From assembly GCA_030867875.1 (NCBI GenBank), contig JAOWCC010000655.1, positions 9,632,269 to 9,696,268 of the forward strand: a stretch of DNA of 64,000 nt, in the 5' to 3' direction. Below the pieces are notes generated by a model. That model worked only from the letters and a program-made list of their open reading frames with translations. It was not told the DNA's origin and ran no database searches. A program made the position numbers and the translations under genes. This document shows, one piece after another, positions 36,403 to 46,253 of the stretch. The stretch comes from Actinernus sp. WN-2022 (Eukaryota > Cnidaria > Anthozoa > Actiniaria > Actinernidae). How positions within the stretch are numbered: position 1 is the first letter of the stretch; every line of letters starts with the position of its first letter.

Positions 36403-36691
36403 AGTAGTAAATCTATTGCTGGTTCTGGCCCGATTTCCATTTTTCCTACTAACACACTGTTGCATTTTATGACATCTCACCCTTCGGGTTCGTTATCATA
36501 AAATGCAACAGTGTGTTAGTAGGAAAAATGGATATCGGGCCAGACACCAGCAATAGGTTTACTACTATAGTTCATTTATCGTATTTATAAGTCATATTAA
36601 ATGAGTGTAATCATAAGGTATTATATCAGGGCTAAGCATATATTAACATTTGTTCGAACATTTGGTTTATAGTGAATTTATTACATTTCAA
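36403..36691. repeat. Polinton left TIR with a terminal palindrome
   Basis: The repeat of about 289 bp matches 56914-57206 inverted with few differences. Its outer 164 bp fold on themselves: arm 36403-36472, loop 36473-36495, arm 36496-36566, with about 96 percent pairing. The loop contains acccttcgggt, itself a 4-bp mini-hairpin. The inner 125 bp are unpaired and AT-rich. Confidence 0.9.
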
Positions 36692-36765
36692 CACCCTATT
36701 AGAGGAGTGTGGTTATAAGTTATTATATCATGGCTGAGCATATACTAACATTTGTCCGAGTACGT
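36603..36765. repeat. Direct repeat linking the TIR and the polB start
   Basis: gagtgtaatcataaggtatt in the TIR (36603 on) is repeated, diverged, as gagtgtggttataagttatt 102 bp downstream (36705 on), and the match continues for about 60 bp through gggctaagcatatattaaca. The second copy contains the polB start codon (atcatggctgagcat). Confidence 0.75.
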
Positions 36766-39700
36766 GCTTTAAGGAATTATTTACGTGGATGGAAGATGGA
36801 TATTCCAGATGATAATCCTCTAGTATCAGATCCAGCTGCTTTTCTTGCTGGTGTGCGTAAGCAAACTACAGAAAAGATTAAGGAAGAGCTTCAAGAATAC
36901 AATACCTTAAAGGCTCAGTTAGGTTTAAATATAACGTTCATACTTGATAAACCTGATGGTTACGTATATGAGACAGCCACCTTTTATAGCTTGCAATCTG
37001 TATTGACCAACGATGATGGGATCCGTAGGGTAATAGTAGAAGCACATGCTCAGATATACAACCAAATCGAGAAGTGGATCAGTCGAGGATCAAACTGGGT
37101 TATATATGCGGTCAATATTCTATGGTTAAACATTGCTAGATATCAACCACTACGTGGAGGTTCATATTTACCACTACCTCCAGAAATAGCTTATAAGAAA
37201 GCAGTGATCAATGTGAACAACAAAGACGACAATTGCTTACGTTGGTCACTACGCGCAGAAGCTCTTTCAACCGCAAGAAAAACAGCAAAACTTCCAACCA
37301 TAAAAAACCCTCAGGAGACATCGAAATATAAAGTTGACGATGGGTTTAACTTTAATGGTGTGGATGTGCCAACACCAATCTCACAAATAAAACGCGTAGA
37401 GAAGCAAAACAAAATCTCTATCAATGTGTTTGGATGGAATTCAAAGGAAAAGTACTTGATCATACACCACATTTCGAATGAGACTTTCTTAAAGCGTGTT
37501 AACCTATTGCTAATAGAAGACCAAAAGAGTGGTAAGAAACACTACTGTTGGATCAAGAACTTCAATCGCCTCCTATTCGATCAAACGAAGCATAATAATA
37601 GACAGCACTTTTGCGAGCGATGTCTACATGGATATTCCAACGAAGCTCTTCTTACGAAGCACATTCCAGAGTGTAATGGTATCAATGACAGAGCCATACG
37701 CATTGAAATACCTACCAATAATAACGACAAAGTCTCATTTCAGAATATCCACAAACAGCTCAAAGTACCCTATATTATCTATGCAGACCTTGAGGCTTTG
37801 ACCACTAAGATCGAAGGACCTGCCCAAGACCCAAAGAAGAGCAACACACTTAAAACAGAAGAACATATTCCCTGTGGATTTTGCTATATAGTTGTACGTT
37901 CCGATGGTCATAGCGAACCACCAGTACTATATAGAGGCATGGATACTATCGAATGTTTTCTACAATGCATACAAGAGGAAGGGTGAAGATCAAAGCCCAA
38001 AAGTCTAAACCACTATGTATGTCACAGGAAAACTATAGGGTTTATAATAGAGCAACGATTTGTCATATCTGTCAGAAGCCCTTGGTTGGTAAAGATAGAG
38101 TACGTGATCATTGCCACATCACAGGCGAGTTTCGAGGTGTCGCACACAATGACTGTAATCTCAAATTACGTACTTTTCCTACCATCCCAGTTGTATTCCA
38201 TAATCTTTCGTGGATATGATTCTCACCTACTAATGCAATCTATATCCATAATGGAAGGTAAGATCTCTTGCATTCCAAATAATATGGAGAAATATATATC
38301 ATTCTCACTTGGTAACCTACGATTCATCGATAGCTTTCAATTCTTACCATTCTCTCTCGATAAGTTGGTAACAGGATCGGCATCAGACACGTTCCAACAA
38401 CTCGTAAAACTTACATCCGATCCAGAGAAGGTCAAGCTATTAACTCGTAAAGGAGTCTATCCATATGAGTACATGGATTCTTGGGATAGATTCACTGAGA
38501 CCTCTCTACCGTCGAAAAATGCATTCTATAGTAAGTTAAAAATAGAAGATATATCTGATGAAGATTATGAACATGCACTAGAAGTTTGGAATGTATTCAG
38601 TTGTAAAACATTGGGAGACTACCACGACCTTTACCTACAAACTGATGTACTTCTTCTATCGGATGTGTTCGAGACCTTTCGCACAACATGTATGCAAAAC
38701 TATGGCTTGGATCCTGCTCACTACTATACTAGTCCTGGTCTATCGTGGGATGCATTGTTAAAGAAGACAGGTGTGGAGCTTGAACTATTAACTGACTATG
38801 ACATGCATTTATTCATCGAGAAAGGTCTACGTGGTGGTATTTCTATGGTGTCTCAGCGTTATGCTAAAGCAAATAACCAAAGTATGCCCGATTTCGATCC
38901 TAATAAGCCAAATAGTCACATACTCTATCTTGACGCCAATAATCTATATGGTTGGGCCATGAGTCAATATCTACCAACAGGAGGATTTGAGTGGTGCACA
39001 CCAACAGAAGAACGAATAACCCAACACGCAATCGATTCAGATAAAGGTTACATCCTTGAAGTCGACCTTGAATATCCTCAAGAACTTCATGATACACATA
39101 ACAGCTATCCACTAGCTCCAGAGAGAATGCAGGTGGATAAAACTTGGTTCTCAGAGTATCAAACCGATCTATTCGAGGAACTATATAAAGGTAATGGATC
39201 TTTGAAAGTGGAAAAACTCATACCTAACCTATATGACAAAGAACGATATGTGCTACACTACCGCAACCTACGACTGTATCTATCTCTTGGTATGCGTTTG
39301 AAAAAGATCCACAGGGCACTACGATTCGATCAATCCCAATGGATGGAACCATACATACGAATGAATACAGATCTACGAAAACAAGCGAATAGCACCTTCG
39401 AACAGGAACTCTACAAGTTGATGAACAATAGCGTATTTGGTAAGACAATGGAGAATCTACGTAAGCGTGTAGATATCCAATTAGTGCGTGCCTCAGAAGG
39501 AATCAAACTACAACGTCTATTGAATAAGCCTACTTATGCTCGTTCGACGATCTTTGACGATAATCTAGCAGCGGTACATAACTACAAAAGCAAACTACTT
39601 CTTAACCGTCCAGTATATGTTGGAATGTCAATTCTAGATCTCTCAAAACATTTGATGTATGACTTCTACTACAACGAGCTCAAGAAGCAATATGGACAAC

Positions 39701-41880
39701 GCTGTAATCTACTTTATACCGATACCGACAGCCTACTACTACACATTAAAACTGAAGACATTTATTCAGACATGGCAACTCATAAACATCTATATGATAC
39801 TAGTAACTATAGCGAAGACCACCCGCTGTATAGTATCGACAACAAGAAGGTACTTGGTAAAATGAAAGACAAATGTGGAGGTATTCCAATTGTAGAATAT
39901 GTCAGACTACGATCGAAGCTCTATTCTATATTAAAAGTAGGTGGTGGTGAGATTCGTAAAGCCAAAGGTACCAAGGAGGCAGTTGTAAAACATAATATTC
40001 GTCATGATCAATACAAAGAGTGCTTACAAGATAAGAAAGTATTCCGTCATGGTATGGATATGCTTCGAAGCGAAGGTCACAGGATGTATGGCATTCATAT
40101 GAATAAAGTATCTCTATCACCATTCGATAGTAAACGATGGATTCCAGCAAATGGAATAGATACACTAGCCTACGGTCATGTGGACGTCTTTCCAGAGGAT
40201 GAAGACTTAAAGGGGCCGTCTCACCCACAGTGCTTAGCGCGCTCACATAGCGTAGCGGCCATTTTCGATGCCATCGAAATCCAGAGTTTTATGGTAGTGG
40301 TCTTAATCTTCTCTACATCTCTGCCATCCTTCCAGCTATCGTCAGAAAAATCATTCTAGGTTGAACCTTTCTTATTGTTCTTCCTATTGAGCCTCTTATT
40401 TAAGTGTTTTAAATTATTTGGTCTTGCAAATTTTAGTTTTATTTCAGGTGGCCGTAGTTCTCTGATGGATGCCAGTCTCATTCGTCCTCAACGAAAGGAA
40501 ACAATTGTCCGTTTGGGTCCATGATTTCCACCTACAACATGGAGAAGCTATTCTGACAATTAATCTTTATATGTAAAGATATATTAGCGCTTAGTTCGAG
40601 TATCTACTATCTTTGAGCCGATTTGGGTTTTTGAACACCGTGGCTGGCTTACGTGACCACAATTTGCAACAAAACTCCACTTGAAGAACAGTTTCCTAAA
40701 ATCATTTTCAGGGCTTTAGCGTTTAACTTGTGGAAACAGGTCCTCTCTCTGGTTTCGAAGGGCGGGATTTGGGCTTTTAGACAGTGATTTTGCCGAGATT
40801 TACCGATTTACCGGGTTGTTTATACTCGCACGAAATTTGACAAACAACGGAAAGCCGCCGAGACTGCATGATAATAATTTCCTATTCAGGCGAGCTGTTA
40901 TTCGTTCACTGTTCTCTCTTGAACTGGTTCTCTGGCACCAGCAACGAGATTGCCTGCTAGCAGATGATCTCTCTCTCTCTCTCTCTCTGCAGGGAAAATA
41001 AAACCGAGGGGAGAAACCTCTCTTTTGATAATTATTAGTATTCTCTGTTTATAGTACTGATGGGGAGTGATGACAGGGTTTGCGCGGAAGCGACGGATGA
41101 GCGGTAAAGTCAACAAAATATTATAGGCAACGAAACTCCGCTTGGTCGACCCGAAAAGAATTGAGCAATTTCCTAAAATCATTTTGAGGGCTTCGCGGCG
41201 TTCAATTTGTTGAAACAGGTCTCTCTTTTCGGATTCATCGGATCGATGAAAGTTTATACTCGCACGAAATTTGACAACAGAGCCGCCGTGATAATAATTT
41301 CCCATTGAAACAAGCTGTAATTCGTTCACTGTTCTCTCTTGAACTGGTTCTCTGCTACTGCCAGCAACGAGATTGCCTGCTAGCAGTTCTCTCTAGCTCT
41401 CTCTCTGTCTGCAAGTAAAAAAGAACCGAGGAGAGAAACCCTAGAGAAACCTCTCGCTTTCATAATTATTAGTGTTTATACCCGGAGAGTGTGTTCTCTG
41501 TTTATAGCAGCGACGCGTGAGCGGTAAATGTTATAGTACAGCCAAGTACTGCTGTATAACACTTTGTTGACTTCACATTCAACTTGTAAGGTACTATTTA
41601 AGTTTCATCAAAGTCATCCATGTTCAAATCAAAATTATCATGTCGCCAACATAAAGAATACGTTTAGTTCGTGAGGTTCCCGCCGTGAACAGGGGTCAAA
41701 GTCCCGGATATAAACAATAACAAAAGCACGCTAAGCACTGTGGGTGAGACGGCCCCTTTAAACGATTTTATTAGCAATATACTATCAAACGTAGTCAATA
41801 CACTATCATACGATCGTAAAAACGTCATTCCATATGATGAATACTTAGACGACTTCATTTACGATTTGCTTCTATCTTAG
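36730..41880 (+). pseudogene. Polinton protein-primed DNA polymerase B, interrupted
   Basis: Family B polymerase that would replicate the element from a protein primer. I start it at MAEHILTF (36730); the frame is open from 36709. In order: an N-terminal region with a zinc-finger-like HFCERCLHGY...HIPEC (about 37610), Exo I YADLEAL (37780), a CHIC...DHCHITGEFRG...CN zinc module (about 38060-38160), Exo II split at VVFHNL / GYDSHLL (38190-38225), Exo III DLYLQTDVLLLSDVFE (about 38630), palm motif A LYLDANNLYGWAMS (38930), motif B KLMNNSVFGKTMENLRK (39420), motif C YTDTDSLLL (39720) and RLRSKLYSI (39910). Lesions: a frameshift near 37980, another near 38205, and a 1547-bp TTAA element at 40211-41757. 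Beyond that insertion the same frame resumes and is open to a TAG at 41878-41880. Catalytic residues remain. Confidence 0.93.
40211..41757. mobile_element. piggyBac-like non-autonomous element in polB, TTAA duplication
   Basis: Inverted ends aggggccgtctcacccacag and the mirrored ctgtgggtgagacggcccct are flanked by TTAA at 40207-40210 and 41758-41761, the diagnostic target of piggyBac-superfamily elements. No transposase is encoded. The interior is a tandem duplication: about 40682-41010 and 41155-41440 share blocks such as tcctaaaatcatttt, cgttcactgttctctc and gattgcctgctagcag, each followed by a CT-rich microsatellite. The last part of the upstream polB ORF and the small ORFs within come from this insert. 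Confidence 0.88.
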
Positions 41881-41986
41881 ATCTATTAGGTACATGTACG
41901 AACAGAATACCTTTTGGTGGTAGTTCTGTATCTAGTGGTACCACTTGTATCTCTTCTCGCACAAACCCTCTCTTTGGCGCATTTTT

Positions 41987-42904
41987 TCATAAATAGTATA
42001 GAACTGGCTGGTTTGAAGATACCACACTTCGAGAAATATAATATGTCTGTAAACTCCATACAGGATCAGTTGCTCGTTTTACTCCACCTTCCAATTCTCC
42101 CGGTGAGTATAGATATCGAACTAAAACATTGAATGGTAGTCGCTTTTCTTTCAATCCCATAATTCGAGAATATGTAGGAGTCTTTATGTTTACATGTTGT
42201 GCCTCTATAGAATTTGAAGGCTCCTTACCTGTTAGTCGAGTAACTTCATTGTTCATAGCCTTGATAACATCAGGAAGCCTCAATACCCATTCTCTACTAC
42301 GCGCATCCGATCCTTCAGATGTAAGTACCATCTCTTTTGCATATTGATATCCAAATAATCTTTCAGCTATCGTTCTATTTGCTCGTTCGACAAAACTTTG
42401 TGCCCTATGATTACCAGCTTCACCTCGTTGAACTTTCGTACCACGTAGTTCTAATGTTTCAGACATACGTCCCATGAATTCTCTACCAGGATCAACTTGC
42501 AATGTTTTTGGCCATTCTAGTGGACTACGTTTGTAGATTCGTTCGAATGCTGCAGAAACTTCACCACTATCTTTTGATGCTAAAGGCTCAGCCTCTTTAT
42601 ATCTAGAAGCTACATCGATTACCACTAAAGCATACTTATATAATTTCCTTCCACGTCCAGGTCGATCGTGAGGTAAAAAGATCAAATCAGCTTGATGAAC
42701 TTCATTAGGTTTCGATACAGTCCAATGTGGTCGTGGAATATAGTGTGGTGGTGATAGATATATTTGCCACATGGCTTGTTTCTCCAACCAACTCTTAGTT
42801 ACATCTTCCGATACCTTTGCAGCCACCGATAACTTACCAATTGCAGCATGACCTTTCCAATAGCCCATAGGACCATAGAAGATATTCGCAAGTTTAGCAT
42901 CCAT
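41987..42904 (-). CDS. Polinton integrase (RVE/DDE type)
   Basis: Inserts the element into the host genome; related to retroviral and LTR-retrotransposon integrases. The ORF is open from 43054, but I start at MDAKLANIFYGP (42904) because the preceding 50 residues are a Lys/Phe low-complexity run made by a poly-T tract. The 305-residue product has an N-terminal region (KGHAAIGKLSVAAKVS), the first catalytic Asp in HQADLIFLPHD, the second in LQVDPGREFMG and the Glu in AQSFVERANRTIAERLF, in correct order with about 35-residue spacing between the last two. No chromodomain is seen at the C-terminus. The frame is intact. It converges with polB, whose stop is 106 bp away. Confidence 0.88.
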   Translation of the reverse strand: MDAKLANIFYGPMGYWKGHAAIGKLSVAAKVSEDVTKSWLEKQAMWQIYLSPPHYIPRPHWTVSKPNEVHQADLIFLPHDRPGRGRKLYKYALVVIDVASRYKEAEPLASKDSGEVSAAFERIYKRSPLEWPKTLQVDPGREFMGRMSETLELRGTKVQRGEAGNHRAQSFVERANRTIAERLFGYQYAKEMVLTSEGSDARSREWVLRLPDVIKAMNNEVTRLTGKEPSNSIEAQHVNIKTPTYSRIMGLKEKRLPFNVLVRYLYSPGELEGGVKRATDPVWSLQTYYISRSVVSSNQPVLYYL

Positions 42905-43019
42905 TATATATCTATGTATTCTAACCTTCAACAAGCAGAAAAAAAAGAATAAGAACTCATCTAACCAACTAGTTCTTTTTTTTTTTTTAGTATCTCGTTG
43001 AACGTAAAAATTCTCGTTT

Positions 43020-43454
43020 TTAAAAAGCATATCGACTAATAGCATATCCACCAACTAGCATTCCACTACTAACAAAAATCAACTCACCAGTCTTCTGTGC
43101 GTTGGATGGTTGATAGTAGTCAGATAAACGAGGTTCTCTTATTGCATCGAGTCGTTTTTGGAGTGATAGCAACTTTTGGGATCGTATGACAGATCGATTG
43201 CTATCGCTTTGGAGCTTAGCAGCATCGTGCTCATTGTCTTTCCGTGTGCGGTCCCAATCTAATGCTGCTTGATATTTCTTATTGTATGCGATGCGAGCAG
43301 CATCAAGTTTCTCATTGGCCATATCGTATCTCTTTCGTTCTGCATCGGCATCACCGTCGTTTTTTTCAAACAGTCTAGAGAGTATGCCACCACCCGTGAA
43401 TGCCGCTGCGTTTACAATCGCCGTGAAGAGCATCATTGCGATAGCTGAAGCCAT
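43020..43454 (-). CDS. Conserved Polinton small membrane protein, 144 aa
   Basis: Unrecognised function. It has a hydrophobic N-terminus (AIAMMLFTAIVNAAAFTGGG, residues 4-23), a charged helical middle likely to form a coiled coil (ERKRYDMANEKLDAARIAY to LLSLQKRLDAIRE), and a second hydrophobic stretch at the C-terminus (ELIFVSSGMLVGGYAI). Two membrane segments flanking a coiled coil would suit a virion-associated or membrane protein, but that is inference. It lies in the minus-strand run between the small protein at 43470 and the integrase, 115 bp from the latter. Confidence 0.6.
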   Translation of the reverse strand: MASAIAMMLFTAIVNAAAFTGGGILSRLFEKNDGDADAERKRYDMANEKLDAARIAYNKKYQAALDWDRTRKDNEHDAAKLQSDSNRSVIRSQKLLSLQKRLDAIREPRLSDYYQPSNAQKTGELIFVSSGMLVGGYAISRYAF

Positions 43455-43469
43455 AGTATACTACGAATC

Positions 43470-43681
43470 CTATGGTTTGGTCTTTTGTTTCTCGAGATAT
43501 TGTTTTGCATATATGCTACCAGTTATTACTGCAGTCCACTTCACGTAATTTATGATAGAAATAGAAGGATCGTTAAGCATAGATTCCTTGGTCGCCTTTT
43601 TTACAATCCAGCCAATACCAGTAGCGATTCCAGTTATCATATAGCAGCATCGGTTGCTGTTTTCGTCAATTCTTTATCCAT
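43470..43681 (-). pseudogene. Small Polinton protein, frameshifted
   Basis: A short gene below usual ORF cut-offs. A 14-codon start (MDKELTKTATDAAI) begins at 43681 and hits TGA near 43638. The next frame takes over from an overlapping ATG (43640) for 56 codons: MITGIATGIGWIVKKATKE, then a hydrophobic VKWTAVITGSIYAKQYL and a KTKP end. The gene position between the neighbouring proteins and the character of the C-terminal segment fit a small conserved membrane protein seen in related elements. One small deletion would explain the break; alternatively translation begins at the second ATG. It ends 16 nt before the next start. Confidence 0.5.
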
Positions 43682-43717
43682 TCGAACATATATCATATAG
43701 TCTCTAGTTTTTAACTG

Positions 43718-44095
43718 TTACTTCATATCTGGCACCGTAGCCTTTATCGGACTTGCGGGTCGTATCGGACTAACGTTTTTAGGAGTGTCATCTCTATATC
43801 TTCTGTATTGATAGTACGCTCCAACCAATGCAGCACCCGTACCAAGAATTGTGAGAGTAGTAGTAGTGGATATCCAATTTTCCTTTGCATCGGTTTCTTT
43901 AGATAATTCACTTTCACGTGTAATCTCTCTCTTTTGAGCCTCTCTAGCAAGTTTATTACTTAGTGCTAATGCTTTCCCAGCAGCAACCCTCTTTGGATCT
44001 TTTACTTTAGTTGGTGCAGTCGGTGGTGGATTCGCAGTTATCTGATCCGTTTCTTCCATCTTGATTCGATATAGTAAGTACTTGCGAAGGTTCAA
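43718..44095 (-). CDS. Conserved Polinton small protein with one membrane segment
   Basis: The 125-codon ORF probably starts at the internal MEETDQITANPPP (44059), giving 113 residues. A Pro-rich start is followed by a basic KDPKRVAAGKALALSNKLA region, a charged helix (REITRESELSKETD), and one predicted membrane segment (ISTTTTLTILGTGAALVGAYY) with a basic RRYR just after it, then a short tail. It overlaps the end of the 187-aa gene by about 50 nt. Function unknown. The frame is intact. Confidence 0.6.
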   Translation of the reverse strand: MNLRKYLLYRIKMEETDQITANPPPTAPTKVKDPKRVAAGKALALSNKLAREAQKREITRESELSKETDAKENWISTTTTLTILGTGAALVGAYYQYRRYRDDTPKNVSPIRPASPIKATVPDMK

Positions 44096-44570
44096 TAGGA
44101 GTACAAGGAGTGACTATATGATCAGCTACATGGAACAAAGCACTAGCTAGAGCCACGAATCGACCTGCTTTAAGTGATAATAGACCAGCCACAGCAGATA
44201 TCTCATTGCGGACTAAGTGGTCTTCTTGTATATCCATAAACAGTGCTTGTTGGTCATCTAGTGGAACTACGTATGCGATTGCGCGAGTAGCTAGACGTAG
44301 TGCACCATTTACAAAGCATCCTGTTATTTGCTTTGCTACTACGGTCTGGTATCTACTATGTAAACGTTTTACGTCCTTCTCAGATAGTTTAGATATATCT
44401 ACTAGGGAGAAATTATGTCCTAGATATTCTTTCGTTGTACCCATTGCAGCTAAAATCGAAAGTGCTTCCCGACATTCTTCAATACCCTCCAATTTGGTTG
44501 GATGTTCCAGTACGATCGTAGGACAAGTAATAGAGCACTCATCTTCCAGTTCTTGGATGTATTCATCCAT
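44007..44570 (-). CDS. Conserved Polinton protein, 187 aa, unknown function
   Basis: Acidic N-terminus (MDEYIQELEDECS), a mid-region with KLSEKDVKRLHSRYQTVV, and a C-terminal part with several Ala/Val-rich helices (RLATRAIAYVVPL, AGLLSLKAGRFVALASALF). It starts 8 nt inside the end of the ATPase gene and ends inside the next gene, the tight spacing typical of virus-like elements. No catalytic motif is recognisable. The ORF is intact. Confidence 0.6.
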   Translation of the reverse strand: MDEYIQELEDECSITCPTIVLEHPTKLEGIEECREALSILAAMGTTKEYLGHNFSLVDISKLSEKDVKRLHSRYQTVVAKQITGCFVNGALRLATRAIAYVVPLDDQQALFMDIQEDHLVRNEISAVAGLLSLKAGRFVALASALFHVADHIVTPCTPIEPSQVLTISNQDGRNGSDNCESTTDCTN

Positions 44571-45160
44571 GATAATATGTTATAGGTGCGGGTAGCTCTA
44601 ACACGACTACGAAAGGATGTCGCAAACAAAAACAAATGCGAGCAAACTTGTGAGATCGAAGTATCGTTCGTAATTCATTACATTCTTGTGAGCCTCCGTA
44701 ATCTTCAAATATCTTTTTACCATCTATAACCGATGCCGTATGAAATGCTACTTTTACATATACTCGTTAATTGTTGGGATAGCACCCAAATAGATAATCC
44801 TATATGTCGAGCAGAGAAGGCTAAATCTACTAGTTTGTCGGTTCTTCGTTTTACATCTTTTGATGCGGCACAATCATCAATAATCAATAATGTATTGGTA
44901 CCTGACCAAAAGGTTGCACAAATATTCAATGTGGTATTGATAGCATTCTGAGGTTGAGATATAACATAAAAGTGTGGATCTCGATTGGCAAATCCATGAT
45001 ATGTTTTGTTGTGGGATTATGTGGGGCAAATTATTACTATATAATCGAACTTACCACGAAATGGTCCACGAAGTTGTTCTATGAGAAATGCAGTCTTTCC
45101 ACAATTCGTTGGACCTACTATGAGTGTGTTGAATGGAATATGTTCTACGGGAGAATCCAT
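44563..45160 (-). pseudogene. Polinton packaging ATPase (HerA/FtsK type), broken
   Basis: Would power packaging of the element's DNA into capsids. Starts MDSPVEHIPFNT at 45160; Walker A is IVGPTNCGKTAFL (about 45100), Walker B TLLIIDDCAAS (about 44880), and sensor-like HIGLSIWVLSQQLTSI follows. An in-frame TAA (45017-45019) interrupts it after ICPT, and near 44763 the frame shifts, after which the C-terminal KIFEDYGGSQECNELR and FCLRHPF parts run to TGA at 44563-44565. The start shares one base with the stop of the capsid gene (TGATG). Sequence identity is clear although the gene is dead. Confidence 0.85.
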
Positions 45161-46224
45161 CAGTATGTTATACTCTGTAAAGATCTGTTCAATATCTTAA
45201 GTTGAGCATCAGCAAGGACATATATATGCATGTTTACATTTCCACTTCCTTGTGCAGTTCTTTCTATATGAATGTTGATATCTTTTCCAAGAAAGAATAT
45301 ATTTGGAACTCCATTGACATCTACCGATATCTTCGAAATATCAGGATTCGAGAATGATTCGCTATCTCGTGTACCCGCGGTAGGTGGATCTACAAATAGA
45401 AGAAGCAATCCAGCAAAGGATCGTCGTGGTACATTGATGTTTTGAGATATTAAAGTAACTGATGCCTTGGCAATAGGTACTGTTTTGAAGTGAACTGCGT
45501 GATTGTATAGGAATGCAGTACCTCTTTCGTATGCATTGAGTGCATGCCTTGCTAGTGTTTCATTATGGATTGCTTCGTATTCTAACTGGATGTTGGTAAG
45601 CTGGTACGTACCTATTTTTCTCGCATCTGATCCAACGATTATATCGATGGCGCGGGCTAGAGTTAATTCGAATGAAATAGTGTCTTCTAATGCATGTGGA
45701 TATAGAACTCCATGTTGTGTCAGAATATCAACGTCTAATCGATTTCTATATTTGGAACCATATGCAGCTAATAGTGCATTCTCACCAGTATCTGAAGTAC
45801 TTGCATCCTTGGCCTTAGATCGTAGCTTATTTGTGTTATCTGATTGGATACCTTGTTGTATTCTCGATTCTCTCTCTTGCGTAGATAGATATACATCGGA
45901 ATATGTTTGTAATAGATCCGATCGAGCAATGTCCTCTACTATTTCAGCTCCCATCTTACAAACTCGATGTATAACCAAGCAACGTCCAACATTTGCAACA
46001 ACTCGATTATTATCATGTCCCCCAGACAATACGATATCAACCAATAATGCTAAACTACCAGGTACTAATACGATATCTTCTCCCATCGTTGGAACGTCCA
46101 CATAGAGAGTCTCACCTGGATTGGCAGATGATGGATTGAAAGTTTTTCTATATAAGGTTCGTTGAGCTTTGAGTGTGAGTGGCACTCTTAGTGCTTCTGT
46201 AGGAATTAACTTCGACGATATCAT
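45160..46224 (-). CDS. Probable Polinton major capsid protein (double jelly-roll)
   Basis: Forms the icosahedral shell in the predicted virion stage of Polintons. The 354-residue ORF is intact. Recognisable blocks: NPGETLYVDVPTMGEDIVLV (33-52), PGSLALLVDIVLSGGHDNN, RSKAKDASTSDTGENALL, YGSKYRNRLDVDILTQHGV, TNIQLEYEAIHN, PRRSFAGLLLLFVDP and a C-terminal GSGNVNMHIYVLADAQL. It is shorter than I expect for the family, and the segment between VDVNGVPNIFF and IHIERTAQ appears missing, so it may have an internal in-frame deletion. Position first in the minus-strand run, before the ATPase, fits. Fold assignment is from family knowledge and not a search. Confidence 0.75.
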   Translation of the reverse strand: MISSKLIPTEALRVPLTLKAQRTLYRKTFNPSSANPGETLYVDVPTMGEDIVLVPGSLALLVDIVLSGGHDNNRVVANVGRCLVIHRVCKMGAEIVEDIARSDLLQTYSDVYLSTQERESRIQQGIQSDNTNKLRSKAKDASTSDTGENALLAAYGSKYRNRLDVDILTQHGVLYPHALEDTISFELTLARAIDIIVGSDARKIGTYQLTNIQLEYEAIHNETLARHALNAYERGTAFLYNHAVHFKTVPIAKASVTLISQNINVPRRSFAGLLLLFVDPPTAGTRDSESFSNPDISKISVDVNGVPNIFFLGKDINIHIERTAQGSGNVNMHIYVLADAQLKILNRSLQSITY

Positions 46225-46253
46225 GTTGAATATACCATGATATGTAGTTATGC
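46225..46253. promoter_or_regulatory. Divergent intergenic promoter region, 29 bp
   Basis: Only 29 bp separate the minus-strand capsid start (46224) from the plus-strand ATG (46254). The sequence is AT-rich (includes gaatatacc and gatatgtagtt) and the two starts have similar surroundings (catgttgaata and catgttcaata). A shared bidirectional promoter overlapping both coding starts is inferred. Confidence 0.4.

Noticed and set aside
40211..40359. C-terminal tail of the polB ORF (after DEDLK)
   Set aside because: Translated from the inserted TTAA element; the native C-terminus is at 41762-41880.
42905..43054. N-terminal extension of the integrase ORF
   Set aside because: Low-complexity Lys/Phe translation of poly-T/A tracts, overlapping the end of the neighbouring gene; the ATG at 42904 is a better start.
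44206..44595. 129-codon plus-strand ORF
   Set aside because: Antisense shadow of the 187-aa Polinton gene.
45503..46105. 200-codon plus-strand ORF
   Set aside because: Antisense shadow of the capsid gene.
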